NCBI GenBank assembly: GCA_023443625.1
Contig: JAEZTQ010000100.1
Location: 1 to 64,000 of the forward strand
Direction of reading: 5' to 3'
Origin: Bacillota bacterium
Lineage (GTDB): Bacteria > Bacillota_A > Clostridia > Lachnospirales > Lachnospiraceae
Length of the DNA stretch: 64,000 bases
This document shows positions 17,488 through 24,958 of the stretch, piece after piece (positions within the stretch are counted from its first letter, which is position 1; each line of letters begins with the position of its first letter). The position numbers were made by a program, and so were the translations under genes. The notes beneath the pieces were generated by a model. It was not told the origin of the DNA. It saw only the letters and a list, made by a program, of their open reading frames with translations, and made no database searches.

Positions 17488-19965
17488 TTATTTTATAATA
17501 AAATTGGGGTAAATCTTAGTTCTTTCCCCATCTTTCATCATCCAAAGGAAGTTCGTATTCTCTGATATAGTTCCATGTACAATTACGTCAGTACAAATAC
17601 CGTCTTTGATTACAATCTCATCGATGGTATAGGAGTTTTTGCTGCGTTCAATTATCATGTTCCAAGGCTTTAGAGAATAACGAGCAGGGTAGGCACTAAA
17701 GGAATGAATGAGATATCCATTCTCTGTGTTTTCTACTCTACCGCCTACCGCATAAGGACTACTTTGTGTTCCATCAACATAACAGGTTTGTCCAAAACTT
17801 TGAAGATAAATTACCAGATCCACGCCATTATCCCAATCATCACCACAGAGCTTTAAGCTGTTGATAAAGTCATCATTGGTGAATATCTGCTGACCAAAAC
17901 GATTATGGGAACAAGGTTCATGGTTTAAGTTTGGTGCGGTAATACAGTAGGTGGAAACGCCTTCCCCTTTCTTCATTATACGTCTTGAGGATTTTGCTGT
18001 CCAATCATAATTATGAAACATTGGCATCATGGAACGATAAGCTGCATCCAAATAACTTGCATCCCCACTAGCAATATAAGTCTGCAGCATAGCTTTGGAG
18101 ACATTCACTGCCCAAAGGTTATGATACATAGGGGATTGGGATTCCCACCAACGATCGGGAGCATAACAACGAAAATCATTGGAAAAGGTCACATTAGGAA
18201 GTAGAAGCTGTGCGGCTTTTAGTCCAGTTTCTTTATCCCCGTAAGATAGAAGGGTACCCGTAGTCATAGCAACACCTGCATTATCAAAATAAATCTCAGT
18301 CACAGAGCTACGACCTGAATCCACCACTTGCTTTTGTTTTTCCATATACTCATTAAGAATACTTCTAATCTCCTTGGTCTCTGCTTCATGACCGTAAGCG
18401 GCATAACGATTTAGTAGGTCTTCCATATCCCAATGAAGAGCCATAGCAAGATCCAATTCCTCTAATTCTCTTGTATCCTTATCTGGAGTCTTCTCAATCC
18501 GATATCGAAATAGCTTTGCTGCCAATTCTATATAGGTCTGTGGGGAGTTCTCTGTTAGTAAGTCTTCTTCTACCGTACCTAATAGATATAATTGTAGGAT
18601 GATATATTCCAAATCATATAATCTGGCAAAGTGATTTTCACCATTACCGTATTTTTTCTTAGGAATGAGATTGTCATCTAACCAGGTTGGAATTATATAT
18701 TTTACCGTATTTAACTCTACCTGTCTTATTTCCTCTTTATTAGGATTAGTGGATAAAATATTTTTTAATAGTAAGGCAGAACCCTTCCCACAGGACTCAC
18801 CTTGGGGAGATATAGAACGATACCCATAACAATCAGGGTCTGCAGGGTCTGATATAAAACGGTTGGTATAGATATAATTGCAGATGGTTTCTATATATTC
18901 TTTCATACTTGTATATACAGAAAAGAGTACACTGCTAAATTCTCCATTTTCTAGTTCTATCACAACCTTTCTCTCACCAGCTTCTGTAAAAGGACCTACG
19001 GTAATTATGCCATCCTCCCCCGGGGTACCAGTAAATTCAATTCTTGGCTCCTGGTCTTTCTCCGTCACACAAATAGATTTATAGCTCATAGGCTTAGGGC
19101 CTCGGACAGTTAAAGTAGCGGTTTCACCAACCAAGGAATAGGGGGGATAATCAACGACAGCAGTATCCATGGAAAGTAATTTTTCCTCAGCCTTATTTGC
19201 TTTGCATTGTCTTATTTCAAATACTTCAGCCAATTCCTCTCCTGGAGTCAGTGTAATCGTGCGGTATAAGTCGCTATATTGCCAATCCGTCAGGGAAGTG
19301 TCCTCTTTCAGGTGAGGCCAAGCAAGGGCTGCATTAAAGAAGATTGCACCGCTAAGAGATGGTGACACCTGCTCAAAAAATAAATTTCTATATGCACAGG
19401 CAGAACCTACTGCTTTCATACCACCTGTAATATTCTGAAGGATATAATCTGGTCCTTCACCATTTCTCTTTTTACATATAAAGTATGGCTTACTAATTCC
19501 TAGGGTTGGAACCATGGACCAGGATGCTGTAAGGTTTTTATCTATATCAGTATTGCATAGGTATGCAATAGGAATCCAGTGAACTAATTTGCTTAAGTTA
19601 ATATCTTTGGTAGTAGTGTTTTTTACAGTCACTTTCCAATGAATACCGTCAGTCAGTAGCCTATATTCATAAGTAAATTCTAATCCCAGGGACATTTTAG
19701 TAACAACTATTTTATCATCATCTGCTGTTATATTAAGGGGAGAAAGGTCTCCGGTTTGAGCTGTTCCTCCATCTGTTTCAAATAATGTTGATCCAAGTAA
19801 GCGATTTTTATAGTCAGAAAAATTCAACTTATTTAATGTTTCTGTTGAAATTAAGAAATTGACGTCACTTGCGTCATTCTTGGCATACAGTCCTTCCATA
19901 AGGCCGGTATCCGGGTCTAACACTAATTTAAAATTATTGTTTTCAAGATTTGTATACATAATCAT
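17488..19965 (-). CDS. Large glycosidase-like protein of unclassified family
   Basis: 825 residues, no signal peptide, not confidently recognised. The first about 280 residues are beta-rich (KLVHWIPIAYL, AAVGSACAYRNLFFEQ-like block), followed by an Ig-like segment (about 270-350). A long alpha-helical region (about 355-700) looks like an (alpha/alpha)6 barrel with WWESQSPMYHNLWAVN and repeated aromatic/helical motifs, and a short beta tail follows. This architecture is common in cytoplasmic glycosidases; DUF5695-like proteins are one possibility. It lies between the permease genes and the LacI gene of an arabinofuranosidase operon, so it probably acts on the same imported oligosaccharide. Conserved acids in EIYFDNAG, DRWWES and NHEPCSHNR are candidate catalytic residues. 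Confidence 0.6.
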   Translation of the reverse strand: MIMYTNLENNNFKLVLDPDTGLMEGLYAKNDASDVNFLISTETLNKLNFSDYKNRLLGSTLFETDGGTAQTGDLSPLNITADDDKIVVTKMSLGLEFTYEYRLLTDGIHWKVTVKNTTTKDINLSKLVHWIPIAYLCNTDIDKNLTASWSMVPTLGISKPYFICKKRNGEGPDYILQNITGGMKAVGSACAYRNLFFEQVSPSLSGAIFFNAALAWPHLKEDTSLTDWQYSDLYRTITLTPGEELAEVFEIRQCKANKAEEKLLSMDTAVVDYPPYSLVGETATLTVRGPKPMSYKSICVTEKDQEPRIEFTGTPGEDGIITVGPFTEAGERKVVIELENGEFSSVLFSVYTSMKEYIETICNYIYTNRFISDPADPDCYGYRSISPQGESCGKGSALLLKNILSTNPNKEEIRQVELNTVKYIIPTWLDDNLIPKKKYGNGENHFARLYDLEYIILQLYLLGTVEEDLLTENSPQTYIELAAKLFRYRIEKTPDKDTRELEELDLAMALHWDMEDLLNRYAAYGHEAETKEIRSILNEYMEKQKQVVDSGRSSVTEIYFDNAGVAMTTGTLLSYGDKETGLKAAQLLLPNVTFSNDFRCYAPDRWWESQSPMYHNLWAVNVSKAMLQTYIASGDASYLDAAYRSMMPMFHNYDWTAKSSRRIMKKGEGVSTYCITAPNLNHEPCSHNRFGQQIFTNDDFINSLKLCGDDWDNGVDLVIYLQSFGQTCYVDGTQSSPYAVGGRVENTENGYLIHSFSAYPARYSLKPWNMIIERSKNSYTIDEIVIKDGICTDVIVHGTISENTNFLWMMKDGERTKIYPNFIIK

Positions 19966-20823
19966 TTATCCTTTCAAACCAGATGTTTTAATTCCTTCCA
20001 CTAGATATTTAGATCCAAATAAGTAGAGCAACATAGGAGGAAGAATCATTAAAGTTGATGCTGCCATAATGGTAGGCCAGTTAATTACAAAGGCATTACC
20101 CTTAATATACATATAGCTAGTCATTAATGATATTGTTAAAGTACGCCATCTTTCACTGTTTAAGTAGAAAACTGGCTGTGTAAGCTCATTCCACCAGTAC
20201 ACAGAGGAAAGAATTGCAATGGTTGCATAGGTTGGTTTGGATAATGGAGCAAGAACTTTAAAGAAAATACCCGCATGGGTACAACCATCAACAATTGCAG
20301 CCTCATCTAATTCCTTTGGTATGGAACGAAAGAACTGTCTAAAAAGGAACACATTATAAGGGAAGGCAAAGAATGCAGGTACGATCATTGGAAGTAAGGT
20401 GTCTAACCAGCCAACTTTACCAAACATAATGTATTGAGGAATAATTAAAGCAATACCGGGAACCATCATAGTACCGATAATAAGTCCAAAGAAAATATTC
20501 TTTCCTGGGAAATCCATTCTCGCTAAAGGATAAGCAACCAAGGAGGAAGATATTAAGGTTCCTACCCCTGTTCCCAGCATTAGGATAACAGTATTTCTAA
20601 AATATAGGAAGAAATTGGAATCCCTGAAAATATATACAAAGTTATCCGTAATTGCATTTTTAGGAATAATATTCGTGGATGTGGTAAATTCTGTTAAAGT
20701 CTTAAAGGATCCTGAAAGAATCCATATGATAGGTAAAAACATGATAATGGCAACAAGAATCTTTAAAATAGTAATTAAAACACCATTTCTCTTTGCTGCT
20801 GCTTTTCTCTTTATTGAAATCAT
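19966..20823 (-). CDS. CUT1 sugar ABC permease (MalG/AraQ type)
   Basis: 285 residues with six predicted helices. The EAA loop reads DEAAIVDGCTHAGIFFKVLAPLS (as EAAIVDGCTH then FFKVLAPLSKP), which binds the shared ATPase. Its stop abuts the next gene with no gap. It partners the permease encoded 12 bases upstream. No ATPase is encoded in the operon; Firmicute CUT1 systems usually share an MsmX/MsmK ATPase encoded elsewhere. Confidence 0.93.
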   Translation of the reverse strand: MISIKRKAAAKRNGVLITILKILVAIIMFLPIIWILSGSFKTLTEFTTSTNIIPKNAITDNFVYIFRDSNFFLYFRNTVILMLGTGVGTLISSSLVAYPLARMDFPGKNIFFGLIIGTMMVPGIALIIPQYIMFGKVGWLDTLLPMIVPAFFAFPYNVFLFRQFFRSIPKELDEAAIVDGCTHAGIFFKVLAPLSKPTYATIAILSSVYWWNELTQPVFYLNSERWRTLTISLMTSYMYIKGNAFVINWPTIMAASTLMILPPMLLYLFGSKYLVEGIKTSGLKG

Positions 20824-20835
20824 AGCAGTGCCCCC

Positions 20836-21756
20836 TTAATTTTCATAATAAACAAGTTTTTTAGAAACTGAGAAAATTCCAATTCCTATAACGCAGGCGA
20901 GTAAGAATAAGATAACGGATAATGCGCTACCGTATCCTACCTTTTGATTACTAAAGGCTTCATTGTAGATTAAAAGGCTCAGAACCTGTGTCATTTTATT
21001 TGGATCTCCTGTCTCTCCTGTAAGAGGATATAGGAGTGCGAAGGAACCATTAAGTGCACTGATACTTCCCATAACCGTATTAAATAGCAAGATGGGGGAT
21101 ATCATAGGTAAAGTGATATTTGTGAATTTTCTCCATGCATTACAACCATCCAGATCACTTGCCTCATATAGTTCCTTGGGAACATCATTTAGTCCAGAAC
21201 GGAAGATTAACATCATCTGTCCGGTATTATAAGTAAATAAAGTGATAAAAAAGATTACGAAGTAAATGGTACTACTATCAAATAACCAGTTAATTTGTAT
21301 ATTGGAGCCTGTTATTAAGGATAAAAATGCATTTAAAAGACCGGCATCCTTACCAAAGATAGTACGAAAAGCATAAGCCAGGGCAACGGAAGGTACTACA
21401 GAGGGTAAAAAGTAGCAAAATTGAAAAATACCATTCCATCTTTGTTTACGATTTAATAATAAAGCCATAATCAGTGCCCAAGCAGCTGTTATAACCATCA
21501 TCACAAGGGTGAAGAAGATGGTAACACGCAGGGAATTCCAAAAGGTAGAACTTTTAAAAATATTAATATAATTGCCAAAGCCGATATATTTTGAAATACC
21601 ATTCAACTTTCGGTTTGTAAGACTTACGATAAACATAAATATTACGGGGAACAGTGTAAAACATATAAAACCGATGAACCATGGTAGCATAAATGCATAG
21701 GCAGTCAGATTATTGGCTAACCGCTTATTTTTCTTCTTCTTAACTTTGTTGTTCAT
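20836..21756 (-). CDS. CUT1 sugar ABC permease (MalF/AraP type)
   Basis: 306 residues, a Lys-rich N terminus then six predicted helices (AYAFMLPWFIGFICFTLFPV first). The EAA loop is YEASDLDGCNAWRKFTNITL. It forms the translocation pore with the following permease. AAGGAGG precedes the ATG. A hairpin at 21808-21841 separates it from the binding-protein gene and probably lowers its expression relative to that gene. Confidence 0.93.
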   Translation of the reverse strand: MNNKVKKKKNKRLANNLTAYAFMLPWFIGFICFTLFPVIFMFIVSLTNRKLNGISKYIGFGNYINIFKSSTFWNSLRVTIFFTLVMMVITAAWALIMALLLNRKQRWNGIFQFCYFLPSVVPSVALAYAFRTIFGKDAGLLNAFLSLITGSNIQINWLFDSSTIYFVIFFITLFTYNTGQMMLIFRSGLNDVPKELYEASDLDGCNAWRKFTNITLPMISPILLFNTVMGSISALNGSFALLYPLTGETGDPNKMTQVLSLLIYNEAFSNQKVGYGSALSVILFLLACVIGIGIFSVSKKLVYYEN

Positions 21757-21807
21757 AGGTTATCCTCCTTATTCATATTAAAAGTAACTATGTGCATTTT
21801 CTCTATA

Positions 21808-21841
21808 AAAGGCGGTTCCTAAGTTCGTAGAAACCGCCTAA
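21808..21841 (-). terminator. Leaky terminator/processing hairpin inside the sugar operon
   Basis: Read on the minus strand: AGGCGGTTTCTA, short loop, TAGGAACCGCCT, then TTTATA. It lies after the solute-binding protein gene and before the permeases, where partial termination or 3'-end protection commonly yields excess binding protein. Confidence 0.7.
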
Positions 21842-21873
21842 AATTATTCGTCAATTCATACTTTGTATCCTAT

Positions 21874-23184
21874 TTACTTTAAAGTGTATCCAATGGTTTC
21901 TGCAGCATATTTCATAGCTTCATTAACTGCTTTTTCTGGTGTAATATCTCCAAGTAGAGCAGTATTGAATAAACTGATAGCATTATTTGTTACACCGGAA
22001 GGAAGACAGGTATAACCGAATACGCCCGCTGCTAAGGAATCTGTTACAGCATCCCAGTTTTCAATTGTTGTTGCAGCTTCTACCTTCCAATCACCTTTAT
22101 CTGCGATGGTTTTAAGTGCAGAAGGATTACCACTTGCTTTGGAGTTAATTGCCTGACCCTCTTCTCCCATAAGCCATTCAATAACCTTCCAAGCAGCATC
22201 CTTATTCTTGCTGTTTGCATTAATGGTATAAAAACCTGTGTGAAGGGTATTGTATTTTATTTTGTCTGTAGGAATTGTAGCGATATCCCAATTAAAGGCC
22301 AGTTTATCACTGTAAGAACCTATATTCCAGCTACCAAGCCAGCTCATAGCTGCTTTGCCTGATGCAAATTTATCACTGGTATCAGAGGATGGCTCAGGCA
22401 TAACACCTTTTTTGACTAAGTTAGCACAATCTGTAATAAAGGAAACAGCGCCATCACCAATTACTAATTCGCCTGTGGAAGCATCATATACCTGATCACC
22501 TGCGCCACCAATTCCAGCCCACCAGGTCTGTGTATTGGGAATATCAAATCCATATACAGCAGTGGTTCCATCATCATTGTATTTTGTTAATTTCTCTGCA
22601 GCTGCTAAGAAATCATCATAAGACCAGTCATTATTAGGATAATCTATTCCTGCGGCATCAAACATATCTTGGTTATAATAAAGTACTTCAGTAGCAGCAC
22701 ACCAAGGAAGTCCATAAGTTGCACCTAACCCCTTGGTTAACTGGTTAACAGCATCAATAAAATCCTTTTGGTTAATTGTAGAATTGGCTAAATAGTCATC
22801 TAGAGAAAGGATACCCTTTGCATCAGCAAAGTTTTTAATATCATTCTCCCATACAACATAAATATCAGATGAAGTGTCTTTGGTTGATACCATCTGATTT
22901 AATTTTGAAGAATAATCACTTTCTGGAATTACGTTAATATTGACCTTAATACCAGTTGCTTTCTCTGCCTGCAAATACATGTTTAATTCATCATTTGCAT
23001 TAGGCTCATTCCATACGGACAGTGTAATTTCAGCATTGGTTGTAGCTGGGGTTGTATTATTGTTATTGTTGTTGTTGGTATTATTATTATTGTTATTCGG
23101 CTCTTTATTAGTACCACAACCCACCAATAGACCACTTAACATTGTTACAAGTAATAAACTAATTATAGATTTCTTCAATTTCAT
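21874..23184 (-). CDS. Sugar ABC transporter solute-binding lipoprotein
   Basis: 436 residues. The lipoprotein signal has lipobox LVGC with Cys23, then an Asn-rich flexible linker (about 28-48). The SBP_bac_1 fold follows (ITLSVWNEPN, YGLPWCAATEVLYYN, ASGKAAMSWLGSWNIG). It captures sugars outside the membrane for the two permeases downstream; arabino-oligosaccharides are inferred from the GH51 gene. The start follows AAGGGGGC. It is the first gene of the operon. The Asn linker is encoded by AAT/AAC runs that could vary in length between strains. Confidence 0.93.
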   Translation of the reverse strand: MKLKKSIISLLLVTMLSGLLVGCGTNKEPNNNNNNTNNNNNNNTTPATTNAEITLSVWNEPNANDELNMYLQAEKATGIKVNINVIPESDYSSKLNQMVSTKDTSSDIYVVWENDIKNFADAKGILSLDDYLANSTINQKDFIDAVNQLTKGLGATYGLPWCAATEVLYYNQDMFDAAGIDYPNNDWSYDDFLAAAEKLTKYNDDGTTAVYGFDIPNTQTWWAGIGGAGDQVYDASTGELVIGDGAVSFITDCANLVKKGVMPEPSSDTSDKFASGKAAMSWLGSWNIGSYSDKLAFNWDIATIPTDKIKYNTLHTGFYTINANSKNKDAAWKVIEWLMGEEGQAINSKASGNPSALKTIADKGDWKVEAATTIENWDAVTDSLAAGVFGYTCLPSGVTNNAISLFNTALLGDITPEKAVNEAMKYAAETIGYTLK

Positions 23185-23288
23185 GATAATGCCCCCTTAT
23201 AGTAGGAATTTTGAAATTATTATTACACATACTTCCAATAATTATTCATTGCTGCAGCTAAAGAAATAAATTTGGATAAAGATGTTTG

Positions 23289-23302
23289 GTTAATCGATTA
23301 AC
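23289..23302. promoter_or_regulatory. LacI-type operator 1
   Basis: GTTAATCGATTAAC, a perfect 14-bp palindrome with a central CG, 105 bases upstream of the binding-protein start. Confidence 0.75.
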
Positions 23303-23376
23303 TGTTTGACTAAAAAAATAGCTTTACACAAATCATATTTTATTTTTTATATACTTTGTATGAAAAAGCTTAAATG

Positions 23377-23390
23377 GATAATCGTTTAAC
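23377..23390. promoter_or_regulatory. LacI-type operator 2
   Basis: GATAATCGTTTAAC matches operator 1 at 12 of 14 positions. The two centres are 88 bp apart, suited to DNA looping or to flanking the promoter. Confidence 0.65.
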
Positions 23391-23547
23391 CTTATGCGCA
23401 TATAGTTACTTTGTACATATTTGATTATACACTTTTTGTTTAACATGTCAATATGCATATAAAAAATTTATTTTGTAAAATATAACAATTTTCTTGAAAG
23501 AGAGAGAAAACTTCTTGTGTAAGTTATTGATACAAGGGTTAATACAA

Positions 23548-24561
23548 TTATTTCTCCTTCCAATACTTTTTTATTTGTTCATGAGATAAGGACATAACAA
23601 AATCCTTTTTTAAGAGCAAAAATGACTCTAGTTCATTTAAGATATAAAAGAGGATGGCTCTGTCTTCAAACTCCTCACGACTGATGGGGAGGGGGTCTGA
23701 TTTGAACTCCAATTTGATCTCTTCTAGTCTTATTAGAAGGTTAAGGGCATTATTATATTCATGAAAGGTAATTGCTATCTTCTGGATAAATTCTGCGATA
23801 ATATGCGCCTGTCTGGGGACTGTATGAATGGATGCCAGATAGGAATAAATTCTTTTTAGGATGATACTTTGACTTTTACGCATCTGCATGTATTGGATGT
23901 AATAGTTGGTATCGCTTAGCAAGGTGTTATTCATATTGTCATAAGCCCTAGAGAGAGCTTCATTAATATGACGCAGTAAGGGTGGGAAATAATTTTCTGT
24001 GGCTATATTCTTTTTATCCTCCAAAAGGGTACTGGAGATATTGCTTAATATGGATTTGATATCCTCTTCAATTTCTAATTGGTCCTTCTTAATGGCATGA
24101 ATATTCTTGGGGATATAAAGATTAAGTAAGATACCAATTCCTGCACCAATGGTAAATAGGGATAATTCATTGACAATCCAGTAAGAATTAATGGTTCCTT
24201 CTATAAGAAAATGTGTGGTTAATACCGCATTCATGGAGATACCCACCTCTAATTTTAATAGGTAGCTTGCACCCACAAATAATAGCAGGAAGATACCAAA
24301 GGAAAAGGCATGATAACCTAGAAGCCCAAATACCATAAAGGCAATAGCTACAGATAAGAGAAAGGATATAAAGCGCTTTCCAGTAATGAGAAGGGTCTCC
24401 ATCTTAGTGTTTTGTATACTCAACAGGGTTATGATACCTGCGGAAGCACTATAGTTTAAACCAAGATTCTCTGCAATTATAATTGCAATGCAGCTGCCCA
24501 AGGCTATCTTGACTAATTGTATATAATTTATTTTACTTAAATTTAGAAGTCCTTTTTTCAA
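23548..24561 (-). CDS. Aromatic acid exporter (ArAE) family-like membrane protein
   Basis: 337 residues. The N-terminal half has about five hydrophobic helices (IALGSCIAIIIAENLGL, GIITLLSIQNTKMET, FGIFLLLFVGASYLL, MNAVLTTHFLIEG, GAGIGILLNLYIP), the pattern of the ArAE_1 domain. The cytoplasmic C-terminal half (about 165-337) is helical, like ArAE_1_C. Family members may export aromatic carboxylates, but the substrate of these Firmicute proteins is not established. It stands alone on the minus strand with GGAGG before the ATG. Confidence 0.8.
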   Translation of the reverse strand: MKKGLLNLSKINYIQLVKIALGSCIAIIIAENLGLNYSASAGIITLLSIQNTKMETLLITGKRFISFLLSVAIAFMVFGLLGYHAFSFGIFLLLFVGASYLLKLEVGISMNAVLTTHFLIEGTINSYWIVNELSLFTIGAGIGILLNLYIPKNIHAIKKDQLEIEEDIKSILSNISSTLLEDKKNIATENYFPPLLRHINEALSRAYDNMNNTLLSDTNYYIQYMQMRKSQSIILKRIYSYLASIHTVPRQAHIIAEFIQKIAITFHEYNNALNLLIRLEEIKLEFKSDPLPISREEFEDRAILFYILNELESFLLLKKDFVMSLSHEQIKKYWKEK

Positions 24562-24655
24562 AGGTTATACCTCCTTATAACACTGATTTATATTATTATA
24601 GCAACCTTAGTAGGCTTTGTATAGAAATTATAAATTGAATTAAGAAGCAACAGCT

Positions 24656-24694
24656 AAAACAGCGATTTTGATTTCATTTTAAATCGCTGTTTTA
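24656..24694. terminator. Symmetric hairpin, terminator-like
   Basis: AAAACAGCGATTT / AAATCGCTGTTTT perfect 13-bp stem with A and T flanks, able to work in either direction. It sits between two divergent genes, where no terminator is expected, so it may mark a lost gene or insulate the promoters. Confidence 0.6.
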
Positions 24695-24841
24695 ATTATC
24701 TACTGGGAATGGGTATCCAATGGTCAATATACCCTTCTTATAATAAATTCATATTCTTAACTTGAGAGTAGTGGATGTGCATTCATTTTCTCAGTGCAAT
24801 AGGAATTATTACTGGGTATATTTTAGAAAATTGCCATTATT

Positions 24842-24870
24842 TTGACATTATTTTTATGGTATGCTATATA
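24842..24870 (+). promoter_or_regulatory. Sigma-A promoter of the Ig-like surface protein
   Basis: TTGACA at 24842-24847, 17-nt spacer, TATATA at 24865-24870, about 80 nt of leader. Confidence 0.6.
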
Positions 24871-24958
24871 TTAGAAAACTTGTATGTTATATGAAATATA
24901 TAATGAAGTAATTTTAATAGAATTTATGATCTTTTAACACCAGAGGAGGTATAGCAGA

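Larger units (their letters stand above)
23185..23547. other. Control region of the arabinoside-type operon
   Basis: A 363-base gap. It carries the two LacI-type operators described separately. Minus-strand AT-rich sequence holds a TATGAT-like -10 near 23330-23335, but no convincing -35. No gene is seen; no clear T-rich terminator for the minus-strand permease-like gene beyond it lies here on that strand. Confidence 0.4.
24562..24958. other. Divergent intergenic region
   Basis: A 397-base gap between divergent genes. It holds a hairpin at 24656-24694 and the promoter of the plus-strand Ig-like gene at 24842-24870, both listed separately. A TATAAT on the minus strand near 24596-24601 may serve the ArAE-like gene. 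Nothing else is recognised. Confidence 0.4.
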
